NCBI GenBank assembly: GCA_022793975.1
Contig: JAAWDW010000094.1
Coordinates: 1-5,643, forward strand
Length of the DNA: 5,643 nucleotides
From: Bacillota bacterium
GTDB taxonomy: Bacteria; Bacillota; Clostridia; Peptostreptococcales; Anaerovoracaceae
Direction: 5' to 3'
Part shown: in pieces, positions 1 through 5,643 of the stretch
Position numbering within the stretch: the stretch's first letter is position 1
Layout: each line of letters begins with the position of its first letter
Notes under the pieces: generated by a model
Database searches by the model: none
Seen by the model: only the letters and a program-made list of their open reading frames with translations
What the model was told of the DNA's origin: nothing
Position numbers and translations under genes: made by a program

Positions 1-124
1 CCGGTCCCATACCGAGCGCAAACTCGTTTACTTTTACTCCGCACAGCTTTGCCAGAGTAAAATGACCGAGTTCGTGAAAAAATACAAGCAGGCAAAATAT
101 CAAAAGTGCATAAACCAAAGTCAT
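1..124 (-). CDS. rseP: RseP/RasP-type site-2 intramembrane zinc metalloprotease, N-terminal fragment (cut by window edge)
   Basis: Only the first 41 codons lie in the window; the gene continues past base 1. The peptide opens with a hydrophobic segment (residues 2-16), runs directly into HELGH (residues 17-21), the HExxH zinc site of site-2 proteases, and continues with GVKVNEFALGMGP (29-41), the family's conserved stretch after the active site. By family knowledge it is a multi-pass membrane protease that trims membrane-anchored anti-sigma factors or leftover signal peptides; the substrate here is unknown. The ATG at 124-122 follows a purine-rich run (GGGGG at 141-137, then AAGAG). No nearby upstream in-frame start was found, and the distance from start to HExxH fits the family. 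It begins 29 bases after the dxr stop, the usual dxr-rseP order. Identification is firm; the PDZ domain and second metal-site motif cannot be seen. Confidence 0.93.
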   Translation of the reverse strand, partial: MTLVYALLIFCLLVFFHELGHFTLAKLCGVKVNEFALGMGP

Positions 125-153
125 ATTTTTTCTCTTCCCCCTTACTAAAGCAA

Positions 154-1296
154 TTATCTTAACAATTCTTTTGTTTTTTCCCTAGTTTCTCTGTCTACCG
201 CAAGTATATCGTCAAGAGACAGGTTATATCTGCATATGTGCGCATTAAGCACCCTTTCTATATTATCCTGAATATCGGTAAATAATATCTTTTTTCCGAG
301 AAAAGCGGAAACAAGTTCTTCATTTGCCGCATTAAGCACAGTTGTCATGCTTCCGCCCGCTGCAAGTGCATCATATGCAAATTGTATGCATTTAAACACC
401 TCTTTATCCGGCTTTTCAAATGTCAGATTTGATGCATATGTAAAAAGATCAAGCGGTGTAAAGTTAAGAGCAAGCCGTTTTGGATATGCAAGCGCATATG
501 CTATCGGCACACGCATATCGGGCATACCAAGCTGCGCTATTACTGCCGTATCTTCATACTCTACCATTGAATGAACAACAGACTGCGGATGCACAATTAT
601 CTCTATTTTTTCCGCCGGAATATCAAAAAGCCATCTTGCTTCTATCACTTCCAATCCTTTGTTCATCATCGTCGCCGAATCTATACTTATCTTAGCTCCC
701 ATATTCCATTTTGGATGTTTAAGTGCCTGCTCAAGCGTTACTTTTTCAAGTTGCTCTCTTTTATATCCTCTAAAGGGACCACCTGACGCTGTAAGCAGTA
801 TTCTTCTTACGTTTCTGCCCTCATTACCCTCAAGACATTGGAATATTGCACTGTGCTCACTGTCTACAGGAAGAAGCCGCGCGTCGTTTTCAGCTGCCGT
901 CTTCATTATAAGTTCTCCGCCCGCAACGAGTGTTTCTTTATTTGCAAACGCTATCGTCTTCCCAGATTTAGCCGCATAATATGTAGGCACAAGTCCTCTC
1001 ATACCCACAAGCGAATTAAGTATTATGTCTGCATCTCCCGATGCTGCTGCGTTAAGCCCGTTCACTCCGAAATCCGCTTCTATATGCGGATATTTCCGTG
1101 AAAGATAAAGCGCATCTTTTTCTTCCGCCGTTACAACTGCTTCCGGTGCAAACTTTTTTATCTGCTCCTCAAGCAGTTCGATTCTGCTCGCACACGAAAT
1201 CACCGAAACTTTAAATTCTTCTCTGTTCTGTTCTATTACATCGAGCGCCTGAGTTCCTATAGAACCGGTGCTTCCCAAAATTGCTACCTTTTTCAT
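154..1296 (-). CDS. dxr: 1-deoxy-D-xylulose 5-phosphate reductoisomerase
   Basis: This cytosolic enzyme converts 1-deoxy-D-xylulose 5-phosphate to 2-C-methyl-D-erythritol 4-phosphate using NADPH and a divalent metal, the committed step of the MEP isoprenoid pathway. The 380-residue length is typical. The N-terminal nucleotide-binding loop is GSTGSIGTQALDV (8-20), followed by FANKETLVAGGE (117-128). The metal ligands lie in PVDSEHSAIFQ (D145, E147) and NKGLEVIEA (E216, matching E231 of E. coli Dxr). SGGPF (171-175), HPKWNMG (194-200) and HPQSVVHSMV (236-245, with H242) complete the active site. The C-terminal helical domain is present, so the gene looks intact. GGAG sits only 4 bases before the ATG, a short but workable spacing. 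It lies 50 bases after cdsA and 29 before rseP. UppS, two genes upstream, uses isoprenoids derived from this pathway. Confidence 0.97.
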   Translation of the reverse strand: MKKVAILGSTGSIGTQALDVIEQNREEFKVSVISCASRIELLEEQIKKFAPEAVVTAEEKDALYLSRKYPHIEADFGVNGLNAAASGDADIILNSLVGMRGLVPTYYAAKSGKTIAFANKETLVAGGELIMKTAAENDARLLPVDSEHSAIFQCLEGNEGRNVRRILLTASGGPFRGYKREQLEKVTLEQALKHPKWNMGAKISIDSATMMNKGLEVIEARWLFDIPAEKIEIIVHPQSVVHSMVEYEDTAVIAQLGMPDMRVPIAYALAYPKRLALNFTPLDLFTYASNLTFEKPDKEVFKCIQFAYDALAAGGSMTTVLNAANEELVSAFLGKKILFTDIQDNIERVLNAHICRYNLSLDDILAVDRETREKTKELLR

Positions 1297-1346
1297 AATT
1301 CTCCGCTGCTGTTCTCAGCCTTTTTTGTTCTTAATACTGCTCCGCT

Positions 1347-2144
1347 TTATGAAAGCACGAGCATTATATAATAATAAACCATAGGTGCCGTAAACAGCAC
1401 ACTGTCAAACCTATCGAGAATTCCTCCATGTCCCGGTATCAGACTGCCGTAATCTTTTATCCCCATTTTGCGCTTAAATACAGAAGCTGTAAGATCTCCG
1501 AACTGCGAAACCACACCGCCAAGCACACCTATTATTATACAGTGGATGAATATTCTCTCAAAAAAGAAATACCCGAACAGAGCTGAAAGAACGGTACTGC
1601 CGATAATGCCGCCGATACTTCCTTCTATCGTCTTTTTGGGACTTATTTTCGGGCACAGCTTGTGTTTTCCCAAAAAATATCCCGTAAAATATGCCATTAT
1701 ATCCGTACCGAACGCTGTCAGGAATATAAGCCATACGAGCATCCCGTATTCGCCGGATTGCTCGGCGGCAGTCACATGATACGAAAAGAATACGACATAA
1801 AATGTTCCTGTTATAGTTGCCATAGCATCTGCAGGCTGCCTTTCATCTATCTTAAAAAGATAGAGACAGCTTGCCAGCACCACCGCGAAAAACCAAAGCT
1901 GCATTGTCGTTATAAAATACTGCGAATCGCTATCTATAAACATATCTATCGCATAGAGTGCGAGAGCTGCGGTGCAAGTTACGGCATATGATGCTTTTAC
2001 CCCCATTTTCGCAAATCCGCTGTAAAATTCACGGCTGCCGATTATTCCTATCAGAAAGCAAGCCAGCGTCAGCAACGGTCCTCCAAAATACACGATAAGA
2101 AGAAGCGGCGCCATTACAAGCCCGGAAATGATTCTTGTCTTCAT
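1347..2144 (-). CDS. cdsA: Phosphatidate cytidylyltransferase (CDP-diglyceride synthase)
   Basis: An integral membrane enzyme that makes CDP-diacylglycerol from phosphatidic acid and CTP, the branch point to phosphatidylglycerol, cardiolipin and other phospholipids. The 265 residues are mostly hydrophobic, with several membrane segments from residue 5 onward. The CDS family signature is complete near the C-terminus: SVFKRKMGIKD (221-231) followed by GSLIPGHGGILDRFD (233-247), carrying the conserved Lys-Asp and the Asp-Arg-Phe-Asp metal and substrate residues. Upstream, TDIMAYFTGYFLGK (147-160) and SPKKTIEGSIGG (168-179) are further conserved blocks. The ATG at 2144-2142 lies 3 bases after the uppS stop, and its ribosome site (GGAGG, 10 bases upstream) is inside the end of uppS, which suggests translational coupling. 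No defect is visible. CdsA and UppS both feed membrane and wall building. Confidence 0.96.
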   Translation of the reverse strand: MKTRIISGLVMAPLLLIVYFGGPLLTLACFLIGIIGSREFYSGFAKMGVKASYAVTCTAALALYAIDMFIDSDSQYFITTMQLWFFAVVLASCLYLFKIDERQPADAMATITGTFYVVFFSYHVTAAEQSGEYGMLVWLIFLTAFGTDIMAYFTGYFLGKHKLCPKISPKKTIEGSIGGIIGSTVLSALFGYFFFERIFIHCIIIGVLGGVVSQFGDLTASVFKRKMGIKDYGSLIPGHGGILDRFDSVLFTAPMVYYYIMLVLS

Positions 2145-2147
2145 AAA

Positions 2148-2870
2148 CTACCTGCCTCCGAATCTTCTGTTTCTTCCCTGATATTCTTCTATTGCCTCTT
2201 CAAACCTCTCCGGTGTAAAATCCGGCCACAGCACATCTGTAAACACAAATTCACTGTAAGCACTCTGCCATAAAAGATAATTTGAAAGTCGCATTTCACC
2301 GCTTGTTCTTATTATAAGCTCAGGATCACCGCAGTCCGCGTGCATTTTTCCCGTCCAGAGATAGTCTCCTATCATATCTTCAGTGATATCCTCAGGCTTT
2401 ATTTCTCCTGCTTGGACAAGCCTCGCTATATCCGCAGTCGCACGCCTTATATCATCTCTGCCGCCGTAATTTAGTGCGATATTAAACTGCATTCCCGTAT
2501 TGTTTTTGGTCATATCTATAGCTTTGTTTATCCTGTCTACAGAATCAGCCGGCAGCATACTGTAATCACCGAGTATTTTCACGCGCACATTATTTGCATG
2601 AAGTTCCTTAAGCTCATTATCGACATACACTACTATGAGTTTAAAGATCCCTCCTATTTCTTCTGTGCTGCGTTTCCAGTTCTCTGTAGAAAACGCATAT
2701 ACCGTAAGATGTCTGATCCCTATGCTGCTTGCTCTCTTTACGATTTCTTTCATCGCTTTCATACCGGCATTGTGTCCTGCCATCTTCGGCATTCTTCTTT
2801 TGTCAGCCCATCTGCCGTTGCCGTCCATTACGACCGCAACATGCGTGGGAATCCGTTCCATATCAAGCAT
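2148..2870 (-). CDS. uppS: Undecaprenyl diphosphate synthase (cis-prenyltransferase)
   Basis: Adds isopentenyl units in cis to farnesyl diphosphate, giving the C55 lipid carrier for peptidoglycan and other wall polymers. The 240-residue length is normal. Motifs appear in family order: HVAVVMDGNGRWA (10-22) with catalytic D16, GHNAG (32-36), FSTENWKR (60-67), LNYGGRDDI (133-141), IIRTSGEMRLSNYLLWQ (187-202) and AYSEF (204-208) with the conserved Glu, ending in RNRRFGG. A Met stands where many homologues have Gln in RTSGEQRLSN; this should not affect activity. The ATG at 2870 was chosen because the purine-rich AGGGAGAGAG (2887-2878) lies just upstream; a second ATG at 2861 is farther from it. 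It follows an 82-base gap after frr that contains a strong hairpin, and is followed 3 bases later by cdsA. The chain-length product (C55) is inferred from the family. Confidence 0.97.
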   Translation of the reverse strand: MLDMERIPTHVAVVMDGNGRWADKRRMPKMAGHNAGMKAMKEIVKRASSIGIRHLTVYAFSTENWKRSTEEIGGIFKLIVVYVDNELKELHANNVRVKILGDYSMLPADSVDRINKAIDMTKNNTGMQFNIALNYGGRDDIRRATADIARLVQAGEIKPEDITEDMIGDYLWTGKMHADCGDPELIIRTSGEMRLSNYLLWQSAYSEFVFTDVLWPDFTPERFEEAIEEYQGRNRRFGGR

Positions 2871-2897
2871 TATATTACTCTCTCCCTGTAATTAAAC

Positions 2898-2925
2898 ACA
2901 AGTGGTCGGAACACCGACCACCTGT
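2898..2925 (-). promoter_or_regulatory. RNA hairpin between frr and uppS (possible attenuator, leaky terminator or processing site)
   Basis: The minus-strand RNA reads ACAGGUGGUCGG, loop UGUU, CCGACCACUUGU: a 12-bp stem with one G-U wobble. The eight inner pairs are perfect and GC-rich. On the plus strand the wobble becomes an A-C mismatch, so the structure suits the direction in which the genes are transcribed. The stem is followed by GUGUUUAAUUACAG, which is U-rich but interrupted, so a full terminator is unlikely; read-through into uppS is expected because no convincing separate uppS promoter is seen. The hairpin ends about 10 bases before the uppS ribosome site. The stem is certain from sequence; its role is inference. 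Confidence 0.55.
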
Positions 2926-2952
2926 CAAAATTAAGCCTGTAAAAGTTTTCAG

Positions 2953-3510
2953 CTATATTTCCATTATTTCCTTTTCTTTAGCCGCACAGACATCATCTAT
3001 ATCCTTAACAGCCTTATCAATTGCTTTCTGAACATCGTCAAGTTCCTTTTTCAGATCATCCTCTGTCAATTCTCCAGCCTTTTCCTGCTTCTTAAGCTCG
3101 TCATTCATATCTCTTCTTAAATTTCTTACGGCTACCTTTGCATCCTCACCGATTTTCTTAACCGTCTTTGTTAATTCTTTTCTTCTTTCTTCCGTCAGCT
3201 GCGGAATTACGAGTCTCACGCTCTTGCCGTCATTTGACGGAGTAATACCGAGGTTAGCCGCATTTATAGCCTTTTCTATTTCGGCAATCGACTTAGGGTC
3301 AAAAGGTGCGATGAGAAGAGTTCTCGGATCCGGAACCGATATATTGGCAAGATTTTTGAGCGGCGTCGGACTTCCATAGTAATCAACCGCAACTTTATCG
3401 AGGAGTGCGGGATTCGCTCTTCCCGCCCTTACGGTATTCAGTTCTTCTTTCATAACCGATATAGTTTTCGCTGTCTTATCAGCTAATTCCTGTTTAACAT
3501 TCTTGCTCAT
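2953..3510 (-). CDS. frr: Ribosome recycling factor
   Basis: Releases ribosomes from mRNA after termination together with EF-G; acts in the cytosol. The chosen start gives exactly 185 residues, the normal length. Family landmarks are TVRAGRANPALLD (26-38), YYGSPTPL (44-51), ANISVPDPRTLLI (55-67), LGITPSNDGKSVRLVIPQL (87-105), TEERRKEL (106-113) and VRNLRRDMND (128-137), then the charged helix returning to the three-helix bundle. The reading frame is open back to an ATG at 3558, but that start would add 16 atypical residues and overlap pyrH by 34 bases. The ATG at 3510 has AGGAG 8 bases upstream and begins 14 bases after the pyrH stop, so it is preferred. The gene looks intact, with the usual pyrH-frr pairing. 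Confidence 0.97.
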   Translation of the reverse strand: MSKNVKQELADKTAKTISVMKEELNTVRAGRANPALLDKVAVDYYGSPTPLKNLANISVPDPRTLLIAPFDPKSIAEIEKAINAANLGITPSNDGKSVRLVIPQLTEERRKELTKTVKKIGEDAKVAVRNLRRDMNDELKKQEKAGELTEDDLKKELDDVQKAIDKAVKDIDDVCAAKEKEIMEI

Positions 3511-3518
3511 TTTCTTTT

Positions 3519-3523
3519 CTCCT
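3519..3523 (-). promoter_or_regulatory. Ribosome binding site that decides the frr start
   Basis: The minus strand reads AGGAG followed by 8 bases and then the ATG at 3510-3508. It lies in the short gap between and across the end of pyrH. It supports the 185-residue form over the longer in-frame start at 3558. Confidence 0.85.
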
Positions 3524-3524
3524 T

Positions 3525-4229
3525 TTACCTTATAATAGTTCCTATTTTTTCCCCGCATACGGCGCGCTTCATATTGCCTTCTTCGGCAAGCGCAAATACG
3601 TGAATTGCTATATTATTGTCTCTGCAGAGCGAAGCTGCGGTCGAATCCATCACCCCGAGCTCCTTTTCCAAAACTTCATGGTGTGTAAGCTTGTCATATT
3701 TTACAGCATCGGGATTTGTTTCCGGATCATCTGAATAAACGGCGTCCACTTTTTTGGCGAGAAGTATTACTTCTGCGTCTATTTCCGCGGCTCTCAAGGC
3801 TGCTGTCGTATCCGTTGAAAAGAATGGATTTCCTGTTCCCGCACCGAATATGACTATATCTCCGTGATTGAGTTCCGAAACGGCTTTTCTTCTTATGTAA
3901 GGCTCCGCCACTTCTTTCATCTCTATGGCAGTCTGCACTTTTGTCTTCATCCCGATATTTTCAAAAGCATCCTGAAGTGCAAGAGAATTGATCACGGTTG
4001 CCAGCATTCCCATATAATCGGCTGTCGCACGGTCCATAGATTTGCTTGTCCTGCCGCGCCAGAAATTGCCTCCGCCGACAACTATCGCAATCTGTACTCC
4101 CATATCCTTAATTTCTTTTACCTGCCGGGCAACTGTTTCCAGCATCTCATCGGAAATACCCGTCCTGTTGTCTCCGGCAAGCGCCTCACCGCTTATTTTA
4201 AGTACAACTCGTTTATATTTTGGTTCCAT
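3525..4229 (-). CDS. pyrH: UMP kinase (uridylate kinase)
   Basis: Phosphorylates UMP to UDP with ATP in pyrimidine nucleotide synthesis; bacterial enzymes are hexamers of the amino acid kinase fold, often controlled by GTP and UTP. The 234-residue length is typical. Visible motifs are LKISGEAL (10-17) for phosphate binding, VGGGNFWRGR (51-60), the UMP-contacting block DRATADYMGMLATVIN (66-81) with D71, GAGTGNPFFSTDTTAALRA (129-147) and KKVDAVYSDDPE (159-170) for nucleotide binding, and DNNIAIHVF (204-212). The ATG at 4229 has AGGAG 7 bases upstream and the motif spacing matches the family. A good promoter lies about 40 bases upstream, so this is probably the first gene of the pyrH-frr-uppS-cdsA-dxr-rseP unit. 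Many bacteria have rpsB-tsf directly before pyrH; here a transporter gene stands there instead. Confidence 0.97.
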   Translation of the reverse strand: MEPKYKRVVLKISGEALAGDNRTGISDEMLETVARQVKEIKDMGVQIAIVVGGGNFWRGRTSKSMDRATADYMGMLATVINSLALQDAFENIGMKTKVQTAIEMKEVAEPYIRRKAVSELNHGDIVIFGAGTGNPFFSTDTTAALRAAEIDAEVILLAKKVDAVYSDDPETNPDAVKYDKLTHHEVLEKELGVMDSTAASLCRDNNIAIHVFALAEEGNMKRAVCGEKIGTIIR

Positions 4230-4268
4230 CAGAATTCTCCTTTTGTATGCTCGCCTGCGTTTACTGTT

Positions 4269-4297
4269 AGTATACCATAAAATGCCGCTCTCTTCAT
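4269..4297 (-). promoter_or_regulatory. Probable sigma-A type promoter (extended -10) for the pyrH cluster
   Basis: On the minus strand, TGGTATACT (4277-4269) is an extended -10 element, with TATACT matching TATAAT at five of six positions. ATGAAG (4297-4292) lies 17 bases upstream and matches TTGACA at three positions, which is acceptable for an extended -10 promoter. The expected start near 4262 leaves a leader of about 30 bases with AGGAG at 4241-4237 before the pyrH ATG. The location, in the 96-base gap after the transporter gene, makes a new transcription unit sensible. It is a motif-based call only. Confidence 0.6.
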
Positions 4298-4325
4298 CTT
4301 GTTTTTTGCCTCATACGCAATTTTT

Positions 4326-4982
4326 TTATCTCTTGTTTTTCAGTGTACGGACAGCATCGATAAATATCTCAAAAGCAGCTTTCATTACAAGAATACTTAT
4401 TATTATCGATGCCGCAGGATCAAATACTAAATATCCGCATCTTGCACCGAGTATCCCGATAAGACTGCCAATAGTTACAAGCGCATCCGTCCGATTATGC
4501 CAGGCTATTGCTCTCAGCACGACAGAATCTGTCTTTTCCGCACTTTTAATGCTGTATCTGTAAAGTGCTTCTTTTATCACTATTGATACAAGCGCCACCG
4601 CAAGCGGAAGCATAGTCGGTGCTTCGGCGGTTTTATAATCTCCCGATATAACGGTAATTACTCCGCCCATACCTATTTCAATCGACAGATAAGCAAGCAG
4701 CAAACTCAGCAAGACCGATATTATACCTTCTATTCTGTTTCTGAAAATTTCTTTATCGGCGCTTCGTACATTATCGGAAATATATACTCCTATAAGTACC
4801 GCAAAGGAGGCGAACAAATCCGAGAACGTGTGAGCCGCATCGGCAAGCATTGCCCCGGAATGTCCGATAACTCCGGCTGCCGCCTTAAGCAAAGCGAGCA
4901 CTGTATTTGCTGCTATTGTAACACGCGATACTTTCGCCGTAATTCTGTTATGTTCATTCATACTGTCTTTTACGCTCCGCAA
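4326..4982 (-). CDS. Short cation diffusion facilitator (CDF) family metal transporter lacking the C-terminal domain
   Basis: Predicted to export divalent metal ions in exchange for protons at the cytoplasmic membrane. Six hydrophobic segments fit the CDF fold: about 17-38, 42-67, 82-105, 120-141, 153-178 and 184-208. The transport site is kept: H51xxxD55 in LADAAHTFSD (helix 2) and H162xxxD166 in AWHNRTDALVT (helix 5), plus FDPAASIIIS (187-196) at helix 6. The protein ends ten residues after helix 6 (LKNKR), so the cytoplasmic metal-binding domain of the usual ~300-residue members is absent, and pyrH leaves no room for it. The HPYGHxRxE block before helix 3 has become EIFRNRIE (78-85), losing both histidines. 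The HxxxD pair suggests zinc, iron or cobalt rather than a Mn-specific DxxxD type, but the metal cannot be assigned. The TTG start is chosen for its ribosome site. Confidence 0.88.
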   Translation of the reverse strand: MRSVKDSMNEHNRITAKVSRVTIAANTVLALLKAAAGVIGHSGAMLADAAHTFSDLFASFAVLIGVYISDNVRSADKEIFRNRIEGIISVLLSLLLAYLSIEIGMGGVITVISGDYKTAEAPTMLPLAVALVSIVIKEALYRYSIKSAEKTDSVVLRAIAWHNRTDALVTIGSLIGILGARCGYLVFDPAASIIISILVMKAAFEIFIDAVRTLKNKR

Positions 4983-4989
4983 ATTTAAG

Positions 4990-4996
4990 CCTCCTT
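4990..4996 (-). promoter_or_regulatory. Strong ribosome binding site supporting a TTG start for the CDF gene
   Basis: The minus strand reads AAGGAGG, then 7 bases, then TTG at 4982-4980. The first ATG in frame is 21 bases further on (4961), 28 bases from this site and preceded only by a weak GGAG 13 bases away. The spacing therefore favours TTG and a 218-residue protein; starting at the ATG would give 211 residues. Confidence 0.75.
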
Positions 4997-5066
4997 ACGG
5001 TATATTCTATTCATCATAAGTTTTATATTAACATATTTTTATCCGAAAATAAACGGCTGTTTTATT

Positions 5067-5643
5067 TTATCTGCCTGTACACTTAAGATAATTTTTCTCA
5101 GCTTTGGACCAATTGACAACATTAAACCAATCATCAATATAAGCTGCACGGACATTGTAGTGCTTTAGATAATATGCGTGTTCCCAAACATCAAGCGATA
5201 TAACAGGACACATTCCCATTTCAAGCAGTGTATCCTGATTGGCGGTTGTAATTATTCTCAGCTTCCCTCTGCAGACCGCAAGCCAGGCATATCCCGATCC
5301 GAATACCGACAGCGCAGCTTTTTTAAACGCGGTTTTAAAGTTATCAAAGCTGCCGTATGTCTTTATCACTTCTGCTTCAAGCCGGCCTTTGGGCATTCCG
5401 GCGCTGTCTTGAGGATTCTGCATTCCGGCAAAGAAAAATCTATGATTATAAACACCTCCGGCATTATTGTGAATCTTTGTTCCTATATCTTCAGGAAGTC
5501 TGTGAGAGTTGATTATAAGTTGTTCAAGAGATAAATCCTGAAGCTCCGGACAGTCCTTCAGCGCATCATTGAGATTATCTATATATGTCTGAAGATGCTT
5601 ATCATGATGAAGCTCCATAGTTTTCGCATCTATGTACGGCTCA
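5067..5643 (-). CDS. sodA: Superoxide dismutase, Mn-type or cambialistic Fe/Mn family (5' end outside window)
   Basis: Converts superoxide to hydrogen peroxide and oxygen in the cytosol. The frame stays open through the window edge: before the internal ATG at 5618 it reads EPYIDAKT, which is standard SOD N-terminal sequence, so that ATG is not the start and perhaps 14 residues are missing. Counting from the first visible residue (191 in all), the metal ligands are H12 (MELHHDKH), H67 (GGVYNHRFFF), D151 and H155 (DVWEHAYYL). The Gln that hydrogen-bonds the metal-bound solvent is in TTANQD (Q136), and Gly rather than Gln occupies the AGGVYNH position; both are Mn-type markers. The position after NHRFF is Phe where E. 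coli SodA has Trp. A SOD is plausible in a Clostridia-type anaerobe facing transient oxygen. It lies 84 bases upstream of the CDF transporter; cotranscription is possible but unproven. Confidence 0.95.
   Translation of the reverse strand, partial: EPYIDAKTMELHHDKHLQTYIDNLNDALKDCPELQDLSLEQLIINSHRLPEDIGTKIHNNAGGVYNHRFFFAGMQNPQDSAGMPKGRLEAEVIKTYGSFDNFKTAFKKAALSVFGSGYAWLAVCRGKLRIITTANQDTLLEMGMCPVISLDVWEHAYYLKHYNVRAAYIDDWFNVVNWSKAEKNYLKCTGR

Noticed and set aside
347..1101. Several plus-strand open frames of 71-106 codons inside dxr
   Set aside because: They overlap one another and lie antisense to the conserved dxr coding sequence; they read as shadow frames.
1297..1346. AGCGGAG repeated at both ends of the cdsA-dxr gap (1340-1346 and 1301-1307)
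   Set aside because: A 7-base repeat of a ribosome-site-like sequence is easily chance; the copy near dxr simply serves as its ribosome site.
3511..3558. Longer frr with 16 extra N-terminal residues
   Set aside because: It would overlap pyrH and give an atypical N-terminus, while the internal ATG at 3510 has a good ribosome site and gives the standard 185 residues.
4231..4340. A frame-shifted tail after the CDF stop, or a 22-codon minus-strand ORF (MKRAAFYGIL...) ending just before pyrH
   Set aside because: The tail is open but short, does not resemble a CDF C-terminal domain and has no start-proximal ribosome site. It also overlaps the probable pyrH promoter. A frameshift-truncated transporter is therefore not supported.
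4042..4563. A 173-codon plus-strand open frame spanning the start of pyrH and the end of the CDF gene
   Set aside because: It is antisense to two firmly identified genes and the pyrH promoter region. The protein has no recognisable family features, and its composition is what the reverse strand of these genes would give.
5020..5042. AT-rich near-palindrome (AAAAATATGTTAATATAAAA on the minus strand) resembling a metal-regulator box
   Set aside because: Symmetry is poor beyond the central TTAA plus a few bases, and AT-rich sequence produces such patterns often; no regulator can be named.
4983..5066. Possible promoter or terminator between the SOD and CDF genes
   Set aside because: The AT-rich gap has -10-like words (TATGAT, TAGAAT), but no adequate -35 at proper spacing, and TAGAAT is too close to the ribosome site. 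Only a 3-bp GC stem (CCG/CGG) is present, so neither element is called.
5178..5534. A 118-codon plus-strand open frame inside the SOD gene
   Set aside because: It is entirely antisense to a conserved SOD sequence and the product has no recognisable motif.

Overview
The window looks like a chromosomal stretch from a low-to-moderate GC Firmicute, most likely a Clostridia-type anaerobe. This is inferred from frequent ATA (Ile) and AGA (Arg) codons, strong AGGAG-type ribosome binding sites, the gene order, and a clostridial-looking superoxide dismutase. All eight genes lie on the minus strand, so transcription runs from high to low coordinates. The genes at both window edges are cut. I see no RNA gene, mobile element, CRISPR array or plus-strand gene, and no gene-free stretch longer than about 100 bases.

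In transcription order, the right part holds a Mn-type superoxide dismutase (5067-5643, 5' end outside the window). After 84 AT-rich bases comes a short cation diffusion facilitator (CDF) transporter (4326-4982) that starts at TTG. It keeps the transmembrane metal site but lacks the cytoplasmic C-terminal domain and the histidines of the usual second metal site. After a further 96 bases, which contain a good extended -10 promoter, a conserved housekeeping cluster begins: pyrH (UMP kinase), frr (ribosome recycling factor), uppS (undecaprenyl diphosphate synthase), cdsA (CDP-diglyceride synthase), dxr (DXP reductoisomerase) and the start of rseP (site-2 protease, 3' end outside the window).

The six cluster genes are tightly packed, with gaps of 14, 82, 3, 50 and 29 bases, and are probably one transcription unit. 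Together they link nucleotide supply (PyrH), translation turnover (Frr) and envelope building. Dxr makes the isoprenoid precursor, UppS makes the undecaprenyl carrier for peptidoglycan, CdsA makes CDP-diacylglycerol for phospholipids, and RseP is a membrane protease. The widest internal gap, between frr and uppS, contains a 12-bp RNA hairpin that may adjust expression of the envelope genes relative to the upstream pair.

Most of the window is ordinary conserved core genome. The points worth a second look are the stripped-down CDF transporter next to a metalloenzyme, the frr-uppS hairpin, and the pyrH promoter where many bacteria carry rpsB-tsf. I found no convincing previously undescribed multi-gene system here.
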